Source: Smittium mucronatum (Eukaryota; Kickxellomycota; Harpellomycetes; Harpellales; Legeriomycetaceae). From it: a stretch of 64,000 bases of DNA. Of this stretch, positions 11,827 through 23,904 are shown one piece after another; positions within the stretch are counted from its first letter, which is position 1, and every line of letters begins with the position of its first letter. The stretch spans positions 1 to 64,000 of the forward strand of contig LSSL01000472.1 in assembly GCA_001953115.1 (NCBI GenBank), written 5' to 3'. A program made the position numbers and the translations under genes. The notes beneath the pieces are model-generated. The model was not told where the DNA came from. It did no database searches and saw only the letters and a list, made by a program, of their open reading frames with translations.

Positions 11827-12956
11827 GAGTCACGATATCGAGAGGTAAATTTGAGAAATAGATATGCGTTCTTGTATCTGGTATTCGGGATGTATGTTTG
11901 ATAATAGTATCATAAAATTAAAAATAAACAGCATTAACCAAATTCCCATAAGAGGTCACAATATTTAAGCAGATACTGCTTTCTTTATTTTAAGCGTAGC
12001 GCTGAAATTTATTGGAAAGCATTTGTCCATTCACATTCGTATGGGTTAATGAAATACCACATAGGTTTATCATTGGCCAGGTTCATTAAATGATTACTAA
12101 AACATCTGTTTTTTCCTCTTGTGATTATGATAAACACCAACCAAATTTCCATATTAGTAATTGGGTATAGAACATCAATAGCTGTTTGAAAAAGTTGCGC
12201 CTTTAAATCCCCAAACAATTTTCCGAATCCTTAACTTTCTCTCGATGCCTGAATAATATAGCTTCTTAATTTAAAACTCTCTATATGTAACCTGGATGAA
12301 AAAAATGAAGTATCTTTGGTGGTAATGATTAATGGGTCCATAATATATTAAAAACAGAAAACAGAAAACAGAAAATAGAAAAAATACTAGTAAATATTAT
12401 CCCGAATTTTTCGTAATAAAAGATAAATTCATTCAATAAAAAAGTGATTTTGGATGCCAAGTTCCGAATAAGACTGTTACAGTTTTGATAGGATATAAAC
12501 TCTGCAAGTAAATATATCATTTAAAAATAATCTTCTTAAAGAGCGAATATCCTTGGGATTTTGGGGATAAAGTAGATTATTTTTCAAATTATTTTGTGCT
12601 AAAATTAATAATAATTAACCTCTTTTAGTCGCTAATTGTGGAAATAGCGATAAACGATTCGAGAGAAGCAACATCACGAAACAGGAGGAAATCAAAAGCT
12701 CTACAGCTGGTAATATCTTCTGTGACCTAGTCCAGAATTCTAATGCCTCCAAAACTTGGCGCCCAGAAATCTATTGCAGGAGAGGGGATTAAATTAGAAC
12801 TCGCCTTAAACTGGAAGTACATTTTCGGTTAAACCTATTAGATGTAAACTCAAACAAGTGTTTTGATGAGCTGAATAATTTTTTTCTTTGAAAGCGAGAT
12901 TGGCTCATATCTGCATATAATCTCAGCAATTTCTACTGCTTGAAACTATTCAGAGT
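11827..12956. other. Region upstream of the deubiquitinase gene, no firm gene
   Basis: Contains the promoter side of the deubiquitinase gene, then a 69-codon minus-strand frame at 12009-12218 and a GC-richer patch at 12629-12860 with an exon-like segment (see findings). A short (AAAACAG)n-like tandem lies at about 12350-12380. The stretch ends at a G run next to an assembly gap, so a gene broken by the gap cannot be excluded. Confidence 0.45.
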
Positions 12957-13495
12957 GGGGGGGGGGGGGGGGNNNNNNNNNNNNNNNNNNNNNNNNNNNN
13001 NNNNNNNNNNNNNNNNNNNNNNNNNNNNNNNNNNNNNNNNNNNNNNNNNNNNNNNNNNNNNNNNNNNNNNNNNNNNNNNNNNNNNNNNNNNNNNNNNNNN
13101 NNNNNNNNNNNNNNNNNNNNNNNNNNNNNNNNNNNNNNNNNNNNNNNNNNNNNNNNNNNNNNNNNNNNNNNNNNNNNNNNNNNNNNNNNNNNNNNNNNNN
13201 NNNNNNNNNNNNNNNNNNNNNNNNNNNNNNNNNNNNNNNNNNNNNNNNNNNNNNNNNNNNNNNNNNNNNNNNNNNNNNNNNNNNNNNNNNNNNNNNNNNN
13301 NNNNNNNNNNNNNNNNNNNNNNNNNNNNNNNNNNNNNNNNNNNNNNNNNNNNNNNNNNNNNNNNNNNNNNNNNNNNNNNNNNNNNNNNNNNNNNNNNNNN
13401 NNNNNNNNNNNNNNNNNNNNNNNNNNNNNNNNNNNNNNNNNNNNNNNNNNNNNNNNNNNNNNNNNNNNNNNNNNNNNNGGGGGGGGGGGGGGGGG
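12957..13495. other. Assembly gap flanked on both sides by long G runs
   Basis: 506 unknown bases (12973-13478) lie between a 16-base G run (12957-12972) and a 17-base G run (13479-13495). The matching homopolymers at both contig ends suggest that the gap was caused by a G tract or by poly-G sequencing artefact. Any reading frame that crosses it is meaningless. Confidence 0.9.
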
Positions 13496-15336
13496 TGGTA
13501 ATCGCTTGGTAAATTGAACTATTTTCTGGTAGATATGCTGAAGTTAGCCTGGTGAGGGGAATAATGTATCTAGGGTAATCGCATATTATGTGCGGCTTTT
13601 TATTTTTTTTTCTATGATTTTTTAAAAATAGTTTTAATGAAGTTGAATTAAAATGAATCTCATGATAATATATATCTTATATATTTTGATAAACCCCTTC
13701 AAGGGGAGATTCTCCTGCGATTAAAAGATCATCAAATTTATATAATCTTAAACTGATATTCAAAAATATCTATAACTACTCGCTTTGTAATAGGTGCAAA
13801 AATTATTTCTTTTTAAAAAAAACTTTACAGTAATTATTGTTTTTTTTTTAAATAGTAATTATCTATTAAATTGGTTCGAATTAGAAACAGTTGTATGCAT
13901 CCTTCATTTTCCAGTATCCTCATAAGCATCTTTTAATTATACATACTACTTAAGAGGCACTTATAAAGTTCTTTTCATAATTTTTTTATAATTTAATACG
14001 AATTAATACGCGGATTTGTTATTTCGAGTATTTTAGCATAGTTCAAATTATATATAAAAATATTTCAGTGGATTTGGCTTTGGAAACAGCGGCAATTTTG
14101 AAATAAATTTTCTTTAAAGAAAAGACTAGACGTTTTGAATTTTGCGAAATAACGGAACTAATTATATCAATGATTAAAAGGTTTAAAAACATAATGATTT
14201 TTTCAGAAGGTACAGAAAAACTAAAAAAAAATTGTGCACGTTTTATTGGGGCGGTTCTAAAGCCTATTGAATATGCAAATTGCTCGAAATCTGAATAATT
14301 TTTTTTCTAAAAAAAAGATTAAATTAAATTCTATAAGTTCAATAAAGCCAAAAGATGCGTGTCAATAATAGAAAAATCTTACATTTATTATATTATTCAA
14401 TCTCCATTAAAAATAGATGCGCGTAAAAGCCTTTACCGTAATCTTATACTATAGTATACAAGCCTCTGATTTAAAAAAATTGAACCCTGCATAACTTTAT
14501 TATCCTTCAAAAAATAAAATAACAACTGAGATATTAAATAATGTAAGAATGGTTAGATAATTATAATCTCTAAAATAAATAGCTTCCAATTCCATATACT
14601 TGCTTTTTGAGCTAAATTCGTATAACCACGAAAAATATAACATTCTAAAGCTAATAAATTTTAGAAAACTATTTCGAAATGCCTTAATAAATTTATTACA
14701 TAAAAAAATTAACTCTAAATAACGTATTTTAAATCTGAAAGACTGTCTGTTTAAAGAATAAAAAAACAAGCTTTCAATTTCATCTTTAAAAAATAATCCA
14801 TAAAAATGTGTCTAAAAACAACCTCACAAGTCGTTTGAGTTAGCAGAATAGTGCGATTAAATTTTTTTTACAATTTTGACTACTTTTTGAACATTGGGAT
14901 TTTTTTTGGTTCATAAGGACTCTCAATTGAACTTTAACTGCTATCCTAATTTGGAATATATAAATAATTTAATGCGTAAAATTGATGAATAATCTATATT
15001 TGGTTTTTCTATTTTTTTTTTTTTTTTAAAAAAACATTCAAGACTTATTAGTGCTGATAAATCTTCATATCTTTATTGATATGGCGATTTTACAAATCCA
15101 TATGTATCCAATGACTTTTACGTAAAAAAAAAATTATTGAAAAGAAACTTCACTTATTTACTAAAATTAGCCAATAAATATTTGTGAAACTGATAAAAAT
15201 TATTCGATAAAACCAAAAGTTTACTTTTTATATATTTTTTGTATTCAAGCATTTTAATTTACGTTATTTCAGCTAATTATATCATTTCTAAGTATTGATT
15301 AGCAGTTTTATATTATTAAATTAGAAAATTCCAGAA
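13496..15336. other. Very AT-rich gene-free DNA
   Basis: Start of the gene desert. Dominated by A/T tracts, with no coding-like composition, no recognisable motif and no repeat that I can match elsewhere in the window. The 89-codon frame at 14500-14769 (-) has the Phe/Ile/Lys/Asn-heavy content expected of random AT-rich DNA. Confidence 0.6.
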
Positions 15337-16030
15337 TATGTGTGATCATTTTTCACTCATTGAATTAAAATTTTACATTAGAACGGTTGGTCAATTTCAA
15401 ATATTAAAATCGATCATTTTCCTATTATAAAATTTGATCCAGTTCGTTTGATATTTTTTAATCATAATTTTTGACGTTATTTTTTGTATTAATATTATAC
15501 TTCACTTTCTTTTTAAAATTATTTGATAAATTTAATAGATTTCAAGTTCACAATTTTTCAAAAGAGAACATTTATTGAATCAAATCCGCTAAAAGATATA
15601 AAAGATTGAAACTTCACTGATTTATTTGACTGATATTTGACGATAAATGAATTTTCTTATGTTTGAGAGATTAATCTCAGCACTCCAAAAGAGCTAGCGA
15701 AAAAAAAAGGTGAATAATTTTCAAAAGATATAGAAAATGTCAAAAAATCAAATAAAGATAATATGGAAAGTTTAATTATTAATAATTCTTTAAATTTCAG
15801 AATGAGAATCTAATATTAGAAAATATCAAATTGACTGGATCAAATTTTTACATGCTCATTTTTAATTGTAAAAATTTCACTGCTCTTTGTAAAATAAGCA
15901 TTTTTCAAGCTGAAAATTTTTCAATTTTTTTGATTTTAAAACAGAAAATGACTGATTTTTAAATTTGAAATTGACCAACCTTTACAATATAAAATTTTAA
16001 TTCAATTTGCCAAAAATCATTACACCTATT
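15337..16030. repeat. Degenerate inverted-repeat element, about 0.7 kb
   Basis: The left arm (about 15337-15425) and right arm (about 15940-16030) are inverted copies. Both contain TTGAATTAAAATTTTA, then GGTTGGTCAATTTCAAAT, then TCATTTTC. A further inner pair, AAATTTGATCCAGT near 15431 and ACTGGATCAAATTT near 15835, extends the symmetry after an insertion of about 100 bp in the right arm. The arms differ at many sites, so this is an old foldback or MITE-like element. The middle encodes nothing. Confidence 0.62.
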
Positions 16031-16821
16031 CTAGAAATAGCAATTCAATAATTGTAAAATTATCATTAATTATGCGTAATTTATACATACATTTACCCTT
16101 TATGAGGTACTCGAAGCAAAATGAGTTATGTAGTGCCACTTATATGATACATTATATTTAATTAATGAATTGCTGTTATTTTATTTTAGAAAAAAAAATC
16201 TGCATTGTGATAGAATATTAATTACATTATAAATTCAAGCCTTCAAAAACTAAATCTCGATGATGAATTTAATAATAAATTCTTTGATTAGCCGTTCGAT
16301 TTTTCGAAGATAAAGTTATGAATACATTTCAAAAGATTTAACAGCAAATATTGATAAATTGGATTACTATATTTCAATTTTGGTATAGTTATAATACATA
16401 AAATCCCCGTTAATATAAACACAGATCTTATTTGCTTATTTTAATTTTTACAGATTAAAATATGGAAAATAGATAATAGAAACCGATTTTAAATATTACA
16501 TGCTTTAAATTCACAACTTTAAACTAAATTTTTGTAATTTCCAAAAAAAAAAAAAAAAATTATATTTTAATTTCATTTATGTTTATTGCTGCATATTTAC
16601 AGGGTAGCCATTAAAATGGAGTGACCATCTTGAAACAAAAAAAATTCTGGGCAAAAAAAGTGAAACATATTTTTTTCAACTATTAAAAATTCTTTATATT
16701 ATTAAAAAATAAATATATCATTATTAAATATCCGCAAAGTTTTTTTTAAAAGTATTACAATTTTATTTTAAAAATAAAATTTGAATTAACGATCTATATT
16801 TTTTTTAATTAAAATTAATTT
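16031..16821. other. AT-rich spacer between two inverted-repeat elements
   Basis: Nothing recognised. It contains long A and T tracts and a slightly GC-richer patch near 16600-16660 without an ORF. Confidence 0.55.
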
Positions 16822-18890
16822 TTAAACACAAGCTCTTTTATTATTTTCCAAGAAGTTTTATTAATTTCCAAGCCATTTAAATCGAATCCAAGATTTTTCA
16901 CGAATCCGAGCTAAATTCATTAAAACCCGTACAAAATCCAAGATTTTTCTACACAAATTTAAAGATGTTTTTCTTGATCATTTTTTTGATTTTTTTGGTA
17001 AGCCTAAATCAACGAATTTTAATAATCTACCCGAATATGGAATCTTTGATAATTTATTTACACACATAGCAGCCAAATTAAAAACAAAATTTTAGAGCAG
17101 TATTAATATATGGCTATTACAAGCTCAAAACTTTGTGCAGAATATTTATTATCAAATCTTAACTATAACTAAACATTAATCTTATTTTAATGAAATGAAA
17201 TGAAGAGATTCTTAGTTTTTTTTTGAAGATAGAGCCTAATAAAAAATTCTGTAATAACATTTAAAACCCCCACTGATAATATGCAATGAGCTAAGAGATG
17301 CTTTTGTCTTTGTTTTAGCAGCTTGATGAAAATCGTACTTAATCAAGTTGTAATTTTTTTAAATCCTATAATCATGTATGTCTTTATTTTTTATAGTTAA
17401 AAATGTATTTTACTATTTAATGTTAAAGAAACTGGTTTTTTAGTGCTGTTTTAAAGCTATAAACAGTAATTTTATTTTAATTAATTAAAATTTTTGCTAC
17501 TATTTGATTCTAATGAAGTCAAAGAAATATGGTTTATATGTTTTATATTTTGTTTTTAATGACTCAAATTTTAATAATTAATTTTTTGATTTAATCTAAA
17601 AATTATATTCAAACTTAAAAAATAATAGCGATTTAAAAGGATATTTAATATGGCTCAAAAAAAGCCATTTTCAGTATTTGGAGTGAAAAGATATAGTATA
17701 TACTCGACAAATGGGCTTTTTAATGAACCATTTTCCATAATATCGAAAAATATTGAGATGAATATCAATATCAAATTCTTTACAAGGTCTATTCTAAGAA
17801 ACTTGTGATTAATTCATAAAAAAATAACTCGGAAATTCAGGGAACCATAATAGATCTTTATAATATAATATTGAAACCAATTCTATAGCAACCTTGAAGT
17901 ATTATAATTCTGTAGATCTTTATTATCTAAACTTTTTTTTCTGTTGCCTTTAACTCAAGTGAATCCTCTTGTTTTTTAAAACGCTTGACACCTTAATGTA
18001 GCCCCCAATAGCTAAAATTAAGCAATGTTAGTAGTGTTTATTAATCTAGGATATATATATGTAACAAAAATATGTATTCTATTTTATACTGAGTTGATAT
18101 TAACATGAATTTATAACAATTGGGAGTTGGAATCGAGTTTTTTTTTAAAAACACCATATTCTTTATCGTAAAGGTAAAATAGATTTTTATCGAAAGGAAA
18201 TCTAGTGGAAGTTTAGCTTGGAATAAACATTCAGCCTACTATTTCATATCTAGGTCAATTTAGACGATTTATATCACAGTCAAATAATTAAAAAAAAATA
18301 AGTTATTCGATGCCGCTGAGCTTTTGTATTCGAGATTTAATGATTAAATAAGCAACATGATACCTCCGTATCTAAATTTTTATGAATAAAAATTCATCAG
18401 ACTTTCAAGATTTTAGTTTAAATACAATTTCGCTTGAAAAAAGTTATGCTTAGATAACTTTTCAGGTGTAATAGAGCTAAAAAAATACCTATTTTATTAG
18501 ATAGTTTTTCTTAATAAATAAACCTCATTAACGATTTTTAAAACATGAAACTAATTACTAAATGCACCCATAAGCTAGAATGATGATTAATATAAATATC
18601 ATGGAAAAAAATACAAATACTAGTATTTTTTTATTTGACTATTGTGAGCGTAAATTACATTATCAATAATTCCATATTCGGGTAGATTATCAAAATTCGT
18701 TGATTTAGGCCAATCAAAAAAATCAAAAAAATGATCAAGAAAAACATCTTAAAATTTGAGTAGAAACATCTTGGATTTTGTACGGGTTTTAATGAATTTA
18801 GCTCGGATTCGTGAAAAATCTTGGATTCGATTTAAATGGCTTGGAAATTAATAAAACTTCTTGGAAAATAATAAAAGAGATTGTGTTTAA
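16822..18890. mobile_element. 2.07-kb element with 222-bp terminal inverted repeats (family E)
   Basis: The left arm 16822-17043 and the reverse complement of the right arm 18669-18890 align along their whole length with about 8 mismatches by eye. Both begin TTAAACACAA, so a TTAA stands at each outer edge. The arms share TCCAAGAAGTTTTATTAA, TTCACGAATCCGAGC and CTACCCGAATATGGAAT. The 1.6-kb centre is AT-rich without an ORF, so the element is non-autonomous or decayed. TTAA at both edges resembles piggyBac-type target choice, but the terminal bases do not identify a superfamily. High arm identity means a recent origin or gene conversion between arms. Confidence 0.78.
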
Positions 18891-21251
18891 TAATTGACCT
18901 TAAAATAATATGAAATATAAAAATTTGTAAAAATAAAAGGTTTAATACCAATTTTATATAAAAATCTGACATATTAAAACTTAAATAATTTACTTATCCT
19001 TTATTTGAAAAACAATTCAAAAAATATTTAGTAGAATTTAATAATCGGTTTAAAACAGTCCAATAAACCCGATTTATATTGAATTTATTGGATAAATATT
19101 AGCTTATAATAAATATATTTAATTAAAACTAAATATTTTTTTCTTTGGCTCAATTAATTAAGAATTTAGCAAATTTCATTACAAAAAATGGTAATCAAGT
19201 TCTAAAATATAAAAAAAACTATTATATCAGGAATAAATTACTTTAATTTTTAAAATAGAAATATTTAAATTTTAAAAAGAATATAAATTAAAATTTACTT
19301 ATTAATAAATCAATTTCGAAACTTTTGATTGATATAAACAAGCTCATCCAATAAATGATCCTCTTAGTCAAATAATATCAAATATATTATGAATAATCAC
19401 TTTAAATTATGGATATAATACACTCAGAGATCACATCCACAATCAATATTTTTGCACAAGTAGTTTAACAGATTAAAATTAAATATAGATTTAATTAAAG
19501 TCATAAATTTTTAAAAATTTTATGCATAAAATTTTTAGAACAATTTCGATATTTTGTTAAAAATATTTTTAATATATAAAATCTAAAAAAAAAAAAATCT
19601 GATAATTTTTATAAAGTTTTGATGGATATATCTTCATAATATGATGTATTATTTCAGTTTTTGTATTCTTCATTCATCCATAACGAATTTTTTAGAAGAA
19701 AATAAATTCTTCACTCCCAATTCAACCTTTTATATATGTAAGTATTCAAATATGTCCACCTTTTTTTATTCATTATTATAATTTAACTAATTTTATAATG
19801 TTAATTTGCGATTACTTTATAAAAAAAATGTTAATAAAAAGTATAAAATGAATAAATACGTAAAAAAAAATTTATTTCAATTAAAAGAAATCATATTATC
19901 CTTTGGAGTTATAATATTTTGAATAAATTATTATTAATATTATTTGATTTTTTTATAATTCTAGAGATATATTTCTAAAAATTATACTAATGTTAAATTT
20001 AAAACGGAATTTAGGTGATTAAATTATTTCAAGGGTATATATTGAATAAATTCTTTAACGTTTTATATTTAAATTTTTTTGGGGGATCAGGTAATGAAAA
20101 TATCAAATCACGCAAAACAATAATTTATTAATAGAAAATAAAATAAGGAACTAAGATAGAGTTTTAATAATTATTTTAATTATCTCTTCTTTTTATGTAG
20201 ATTTAAATTTTTTGATATCATTATATTTACTGTGAAATATTCTGATTGTAAAATATATAGTATTTTTATTAGATAAAATCTTATAATTTATTTTATGTGG
20301 CGAAATAATCTGGGTGTAAAATTATTTTATTTTATTTTTTAAAATGCTAATTGTGAATATAGTCAAAATAAAGCAACTAATTTTGATATTTAGTAAATAG
20401 GATTAATTCTCAATATAATTAAAAAGGAAAATAATATTTATTGATCAGCAATTTATATTTTTATTTAGCTGATAAATGTTTTAGCTAAGGAGCAGTTGTC
20501 TTAATTATAATATTCAAAATTTTGTACTTATGCTGATTCTACAGCTTTTCTTATACTTTTTTTCAATTTTTCTGTATTATAAAGAGGTATTCAAGTAAAA
20601 TATATACAATAAAATATCCTAAAAATATATAAATGTATTTTATTCATCAAATATAGATATATTAAACGGTATTTAGCAAATTTTGCTCATTTAAATATTA
20701 TACTAAAATTGATGTAAATGGTTTTGGAATTTTTATTTTGTTGGATCACACTAATAAGAAAATTTTGATGGAGATTTTGAATGTTTATTTAATTTGGGCA
20801 ATCCATTTTTAGAGCGGATCCAATTTAACCTTCCGCCCTCTATCCCCCCAAATACTCGTATGATTTTATATTTTCTCACTAAGAATAAAAGTGAGATATA
20901 TATGCTTAAATTCATCAACATGAGTAATTTTGTTTAATAATTGATCACCATCAATTATAGTTTATTGTAAAATTAAAAATTAAAAAAATAATTATAGTTT
21001 TGGGGAGTTTTTATATTTTATTTATATTTCATTTCACCCTTAATTTTTTATTATTTAAGAGGTTTAATCGTAACAAAATAAATAATTTTATAAATTAAGA
21101 AATAAAGTCACACTACTAACACTAAAAGAAACAGTGTGCTTTGTTCCTATAAATTTTATGCAGTATTCAGATTTTGTACGTATTATTTTTAATCAAACAC
21201 TTTAGGGGGATGTGTTAATATTTTTGAAAATCAGTTTTCATAGAAAAGTGG
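18891..21251. other. Very AT-rich gene-free DNA
   Basis: About 2.4 kb of A/T tracts with no supportable gene or repeat. A brief GC-richer patch at about 20815-20870 has no reading frame of note. It ends where the GC-richer family B element begins. Confidence 0.55.
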
Positions 21252-22020
21252 TAGGACCCGCATTTTTCGTCCTAGGTGAAGCTACGCCCTTTTGGTAGTC
21301 TGAAAGTCTTAGCACGCTTGCAGATTGGTTGTAGTCATTTTATAATCATAATCCAGTCTATTCTAGTATATTTTTTGATCTTTTGTGAAAATAAATAATT
21401 TTACACTATTCGTGTTGGTGTAGTCAGTGATAAATTGTGTTATTCTTTCGTGGACTAGGATCATTGCTTGTTAGTCCGGCTATTAGTTAGTAGTGGCATT
21501 AGATTAAATAGTTCTATGGGCATTATTAAGCGCGATCGTGAGCTGGTCGAGTCTGGTGCTTATCCGTATCGATTCGCCCCGGGGGTTGACGCTTGGCAAG
21601 AGGTAGCGGAAGATAGAGATAGTGAGGCTTCGGCTTCAATCTCTATTGAAACCCTTGAGCTAAGTGAAGACTTAGACTCATCAGTAAACTTGGCTGGAGA
21701 ACCGATTATGGAAGAGCTTGTATCTTTTTTACTGGGACTTTCACTAAGTTCTGATCCCAACCCCCCAGTAAGGTTCTCGACTATTATTCCTACCCTGGAG
21801 ACTGTACAAACACTTAGTGTTGTCAGTACAGGGAGCAACGGGCGAAGTGTAGGTAGGCGGGGTAAGGAAGATATACCTGCTCTAAATTCTCTGCTGGGTG
21901 AAGGCGAAGGGTGTACTAGTGATAGTCTGTTCAAAGTTGCCTCACCTCTGGCTACGCAACAACAATTCCGAAGCGAAGACTTGTACCAGTCCAACTGGTA
22001 TAGGAATTCCGCTTCCGACA
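21252..22020 (+). mobile_element. GC-rich ORF-bearing repeat, family B copy 1
   Basis: About 770 bp, sharply richer in G+C than the DNA on both sides. It is homologous to the element at 25922-27385. The shared 5' end starts with a hairpin (TAGGAC at 21252-21257, GTCCTA at 21269-21274), then TACGCCCTTTT and TAGTCTGAAAGT, then a divergent leader, then a conserved ORF. The similarity stops at the same base in both copies, GCTTCCGACA. No long terminal repeats, no poly-A tail and no clear target duplication were seen, so the class is unknown. Confidence 0.68.
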
Positions 22021-22031
22021 ATAGATTTTAA
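21516..22031 (+). CDS. Conserved unknown protein of repeat family B (copy 1)
   Basis: 171 residues from ATG at 21516; the ATG context ATGGGCATTAT is shared with the second copy, which sets this start although the frame is open upstream to 21468. The protein starts MGIIKRDRELVES and shares with copy 2 the blocks VNLAGEPIME, VQTLSVVSTGSNGRSV, LLGEG and QFRSEDLYQSNWY. It is Ser/Leu/Glu-rich and soluble-looking, with no signal peptide, membrane segment, zinc knuckle or protease motif. The last four residues after SASD differ between copies, so the true end may differ. Differences from copy 2 are mostly synonymous, which argues for a real protein. Function unknown; a small gag-like or accessory protein is only a guess. 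Confidence 0.55.
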   Translation: MGIIKRDRELVESGAYPYRFAPGVDAWQEVAEDRDSEASASISIETLELSEDLDSSVNLAGEPIMEELVSFLLGLSLSSDPNPPVRFSTIIPTLETVQTLSVVSTGSNGRSVGRRGKEDIPALNSLLGEGEGCTSDSLFKVASPLATQQQFRSEDLYQSNWYRNSASDNRF

Positions 22032-23268
22032 CACAATAACAGCTTAAGCCATATCCTTAGTGATAAACACGCTATTTTTTTAAAAAAAATAGAGGTATAG
22101 CTATGAATTATTTCAAGTCTAAAATTTAAGAATTTAAGTAAATAAATTTTGTTTTTTTGTTATTATTGAAAGTAGGAAAATTTTTGTATGAGAATTTCCG
22201 GATTAAAAATTTTTTTATTCAAATTAATAGTTTTCAATTTTAAAAATAAGGATATTTATTTTAATTTTCTAAATACCAAAAGAAGTTGTATTTTGATTTA
22301 TTTTGCTGTTATTTTCTAATTTTGATTATTCTGATGTTTATTCTAAGTCATATTAAGATTAGATCCTAAAAATAAAAAACAATATTAACATGATTTATTT
22401 ATAATTAATCATTTTGACAACAAATAAAATAATATTTCGAATAAAAAATGCTTATCTAAAGTTAATGAATAATTTTTATTTCAAAATTATTTAAGTATTA
22501 AATAAAATATATAAATAAAATATAATAATAATATCAGTTTCTTGGGTAAAAATCATAATTTTGGGATTTTAAAATTTATGTTTCAGAATAATTTTAAATT
22601 AATAGGTAAAATTATAATAATTTAAATAATTTTTCTTAATAATTTTCATAATTTAGAGAACAAGTTGGCATTTTTAGAATGATATCGAAATTTTATTACA
22701 ATTTATAACATCAAAATCGAGTTGGGGAAACATATAGACAATATATGTGTCAAGGGTTTCATTCGATTTTCCTTTATTTAATAGTATAAATTTTTCAAAT
22801 TGGAGCTCAATTCTTAAAATAGCAATTATCTATTAAATATGATCTTTATAAAATAAAATATGCCAAATAAAAAAATAATATATCTATAGATATAAATCTA
22901 TTTTATTTATTGTATCATAATTTTTTTTATCACTTCTTAGTATGGTAAATGGTTTATTCTACAACAATTAAATGTTTATTAGGAGAAGTTATTAGTTTTA
23001 TAATTTATTTTCATAAATAAAAATTATTCTTTTGAGGTCTATATTTGAATAAAAAATTATATGATTTATTTCAAATTCGAGAATTTTAATTTTATATTTT
23101 GCTTTATTAATAATTTATTAATATAAAATAAAATCATTAAAAAAACCACCATTTTTGAAGATATAATGTAAAATAACTACAAAAATGATTACATTGTTAT
23201 TATTCGACAAAAGAATAAAATATAAATTATAAATTATAGTACAATAGAATTACATAGATTATTCAGAA
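22021..23268. other. AT-rich gene-free spacer
   Basis: Only A/T-rich low-complexity sequence; nothing recognised. Confidence 0.55.
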
Positions 23269-23889
23269 TTTTTTATGTATCCAAAATTTATTGTAGGATA
23301 AATTCATTAAAAAATATACTAAAAAATTATGAAAAAAAGAAAAATAAATTTTTAAAATTATATTATTTAACTAAAATAAGCTTCTGCCGGACTACCCGCC
23401 TCGTAACTACGGCAAAAGAGCGCAATATGCCAACCGAAAGACCCCTTTTGGTATTAATTCAAGTATTTTTAATACTATTTTTAAATAAATTCAATAAATA
23501 AACTCTTTTTCAACGAAAAATGTTTATTTGAAGCCAATGAGCCCCTAATTAGAGTCATGTTCTAACAAAATTAGTAAAATTTGGCTCCTAAAAAAATATG
23601 AAATTGATCAATATGTATTTCCTACAGTTAGCTGTTAGAATTTCAGATCCTTATGGCTGTCAAAATCTGGATTTTAGCACTAGAAAATGTTTCTGAATGT
23701 TTAAAAAAACGGTTTATCCTGTTTTGAGATGGCCCTCTTCTGTAATAGCTGTTATCCTTAATCACTTTGCTCTTACTTCACTACTATTAACCTAGAATAG
23801 TACAAAAATGTGTGAAATTTTACTTAAGTGTACTTCGAAAAGTAAACTACCAAGTCTTTACACTATACAAGATGTTTTACTCTTATCAA
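23269..23889 (-). mobile_element. Retroposon family A, copy 1 (full length, decayed)
   Basis: Full-length but strongly AT-shifted copy. Recognisable blocks: CTGCCGGACTACC near 23384, CCAACCGAAAGACCCC near 23430, TTTGGCTCCTA near 23580 and AAGTGTACTTCGAAAAGTA near 23825. The short T tract at 23269-23274 is the decayed poly-A tail of a minus-strand transcript. Flanking direct repeats ATAGATTATTCAGAA (23254-23268) and ATATATTATTCGGCA (23890-23904) match at 12 of 15 bases and abut the element exactly. Confidence 0.75.
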
Positions 23890-23904
23890 ATATATTATTC
23901 GGCA

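Noticed and set aside
12940..13512. Long open frame across the first gap
   Set aside because: It consists of unknown bases bounded by G runs; no real sequence supports it.
14500..14769. 89-codon minus-strand frame
   Set aside because: Phe, Ile, Lys, Asn and Tyr content is what random AT-rich DNA gives; no neighbouring splice sites or similarity.
21252..21330. Hammerhead or HDV-like ribozyme at the family B 5' end
   Set aside because: The hairpin is real but neither strand shows a complete hammerhead core (CUGAUGA with GAAA) or an HDV-type double pseudoknot that I can draw.
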